Positions 6,735-8,987 of a stretch of 8,987 nucleotides of DNA are shown here, in pieces. Each line of letters begins with the position of its first letter. The stretch's first letter is position 1. The stretch is taken from assembly GCA_031383745.1 (NCBI GenBank), contig JANMZX010000382.1, positions 1 through 8,987 on the forward strand, given 5' to 3'. Source of the DNA: CAISIP01 sp031383745 (GTDB taxonomy: Bacteria; Pseudomonadota; Gammaproteobacteria; Burkholderiales; Burkholderiaceae_C). The translations under genes and the position numbers were made by a program. Under the pieces are notes generated by a model. That model searched no databases. It was not told where the DNA came from and saw only the letters and a program-made list of their open reading frames with translations.

Positions 6735-6741
6735 GCACCCC

Positions 6742-6797
6742 GCCCCGTGGGGGCCAACATGCCGGTGCGGCGCACAGCGCTGCGATGCCGGCACCGG
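6742..6797. terminator. Hairpins in the convergent DUF3429/gnd spacer, possible bidirectional terminator
   Basis: Bases 6742-6754 form a perfect 5-bp stem with a 3-base loop (GCCCC-GTG-GGGGC) just 8 bases after the DUF3429 stop. A second inverted repeat, CCGGTGC at 6762-6768 and GCACCGG at 6791-6797, encloses a smaller AGCGCT palindrome. Neither has a U tract after it. The location between two stop codons supports a termination or RNA-end role, but the sequence does not prove it. Confidence 0.4.
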
Positions 6798-6815
6798 ACG
6801 GCCGCCAGGCAGCGT

Positions 6816-8315
<1,500 letters not shown>

Positions 8316-8323
8316 GGTGGTGG

Positions 8324-8330
8324 TCCTTCT
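8324..8330 (-). promoter_or_regulatory. Shine-Dalgarno of gnd
   Basis: On the minus strand the sequence AGAAGGA ends 8 bases before the ATG at 8315. It fixes the gnd start against the longer upstream open frame. Confidence 0.75.
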
Positions 8331-8395
8331 GGAGGCGCGAATGGGTGCAACGGACCGAGCGTACCGCACAAGACGGCGCCGCGAACAGGAACTTG

Positions 8396-8440
8396 CATGC
8401 CGGCGCGTTTTACACAGGCTCCCGGGCGAGCACCGGCATG
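8396..8440. repeat. 8-bp inverted repeat upstream of gnd
   Basis: CATGCCGG at 8396-8403 and CCGGCATG at 8433-8440 are perfect inverted copies separated by 29 bases, between the divergent gnd and small-protein genes. On the minus strand a weak -10-like TAAAAC (8412-8407) lies between the arms without a convincing -35. The repeat could be an operator bound by a dimer, a leader hairpin, or chance in GC-rich DNA. Confidence 0.4.
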
Positions 8441-8542
8441 GAAGACGAAGCCTGTTGATTCGCATAGGTTTTTCACGCGTCTCGCAGCCACTGGCATGGA
8501 TTCTGCTGCCCATCGCCTGAGATTGACGAAAGAGTACCCCCC

Positions 8543-8686
8543 ATGCATGACGAAACCATCCCCGCGCCATTGATGCACCGCGACCTGCCTCGGCGCCCGG
8601 AGCCGGAATCGAACGCCAACCTGGTACTCAAGCTCGCCGCCGCCGCCCTGCTTGCGGCGTGCGTGATCGTGCCCTTGCTGCGTTGA
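8543..8686 (+). CDS. Small hypothetical protein with one C-terminal membrane segment (47 aa)
   Basis: ATG at 8543 opens a 47-codon frame closed by TGA at 8684-8686. A purine-rich Shine-Dalgarno-like GAAAGAG (8528-8534) lies 8 bases upstream. Third codon positions are mostly G or C, as in the clear genes of this window. The product has a polar, proline- and charge-rich head (MHDETIPAPLMHRD, then RRPEPES) followed by one hydrophobic stretch, LVLKLAAAALLAACVIVPLL, ending in Arg. This makes it a candidate tail-anchored or single-pass inner-membrane micro-protein with the N-terminus in the cytoplasm. It shares no overlap with other genes and lies between gnd (divergent) and tRNA-Pro. I recognise no family. 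The overlapping ATG at 8547 gives only a short out-of-frame peptide. Confidence 0.6.
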   Translation: MHDETIPAPLMHRDLPRRPEPESNANLVLKLAAAALLAACVIVPLLR

Positions 8687-8690
8687 GCAC

Positions 8691-8748
8691 GCGGCGCCGC
8701 TTCACACCCGGAACATGGGCACCGCTGGCATCGGCGGCTTGACGCCGC
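8691..8748 (+). terminator. Possible stem-loops after the small gene
   Basis: A 10-base palindrome GCGGCGCCGC (8691-8700) starts 5 bases after the stop codon, and GCGGC-TTGAC-GCCGC (8734-8748) forms a 5-bp stem further on. Neither is followed by a T run, so this is only a weak terminator candidate separating the small gene from the tRNA operon. Confidence 0.25.
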
Positions 8749-8803
8749 GTGGTTGAACCGTCTTATTTGCTGGACCAACCGGAATCGTGCCGAACGCTGC
8801 AGT

Positions 8804-8809
8804 TAGAAT
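8804..8809 (+). promoter_or_regulatory. Putative -10 element of the tRNA operon promoter
   Basis: TAGAAT lies 10 bases before the mature tRNA-Pro 5' end, so transcription would begin about 4 bases upstream of the tRNA. It is followed by a GC-rich discriminator (GCGGC), typical of stable-RNA promoters under stringent control. No strong -35 hexamer is seen at 16-18 bp upstream. Confidence 0.45.
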
Positions 8810-8819
8810 AGCGGCTCGT

Positions 8820-8896
<77 letters not shown>

Positions 8897-8931
8897 TCAA
8901 TTCGTCTTCTCAAGAGCCTTGCTCTCTATCT

Positions 8932-8987
<56 letters not shown>

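Noticed and set aside
8316..8570. 85-codon N-terminal extension of gnd
   Set aside because: The ATG at 8315 has a good Shine-Dalgarno and puts the Rossmann motif at the N-terminus. The extension is Arg- and Cys-rich and non-conserved in style, and overlaps the start of the small plus-strand gene.

Overview
The window looks like chromosomal DNA from a GC-rich betaproteobacterium, most likely in the order Burkholderiales. The signs are strong G/C preference at third codon positions, long antisense open frames, a tRNA-Pro/tRNA-Arg pair with the typical proteobacterial sequence, and proteins (6-phosphogluconate dehydrogenase, YchJ, DUF3429) that read like Burkholderiales versions. This is a judgement from sequence style; no database was searched.

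Layout, left to right. (1) 1-411, plus strand: the 3' end of a GltD-like flavoprotein with a C-terminal 2[4Fe-4S] ferredoxin domain. (2) 412-466: a short convergent spacer full of GC-rich inverted repeats. (3) 467-6177, minus strand: six tightly packed genes, read right to left as ceramidase-like membrane hydrolase, YchJ-family protein, small thioredoxin, flavodoxin-fold NAD(P)H oxidoreductase, P2-type cation ATPase and EamA-family transporter. Three of the five junctions are 4-base ATGA stop/start overlaps; the other two gaps are 10 and 31 bases. This is almost certainly one transcription unit. (4) 6178-6284: divergent promoter region. (5) 6285-6734, plus strand: a DUF3429 (TMEM69-like) membrane protein starting at TTG. 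(6) 6735-6815: convergent spacer with possible terminator hairpins. (7) 6816-8315, minus strand: gnd, the decarboxylating 6-phosphogluconate dehydrogenase of the pentose phosphate pathway. (8) 8316-8542: divergent region with an 8-bp inverted repeat. (9) 8543-8686, plus strand: a 47-codon gene for a small protein with one membrane segment at its C-terminus. (10) 8820-end, plus strand: tRNA-Pro(TGG) followed by tRNA-Arg(TCT), which is cut off by the window edge.

Most of the window is housekeeping. The less ordinary parts are the six-gene unit, which puts a bacterial member of the alkaline ceramidase/CREST superfamily with intact catalytic residues at the head of a set of redox and transport genes, and the small membrane-protein gene next to the tRNA operon. 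There is no sign of mobile elements, CRISPR arrays, phage genes or a recognisable defence system.
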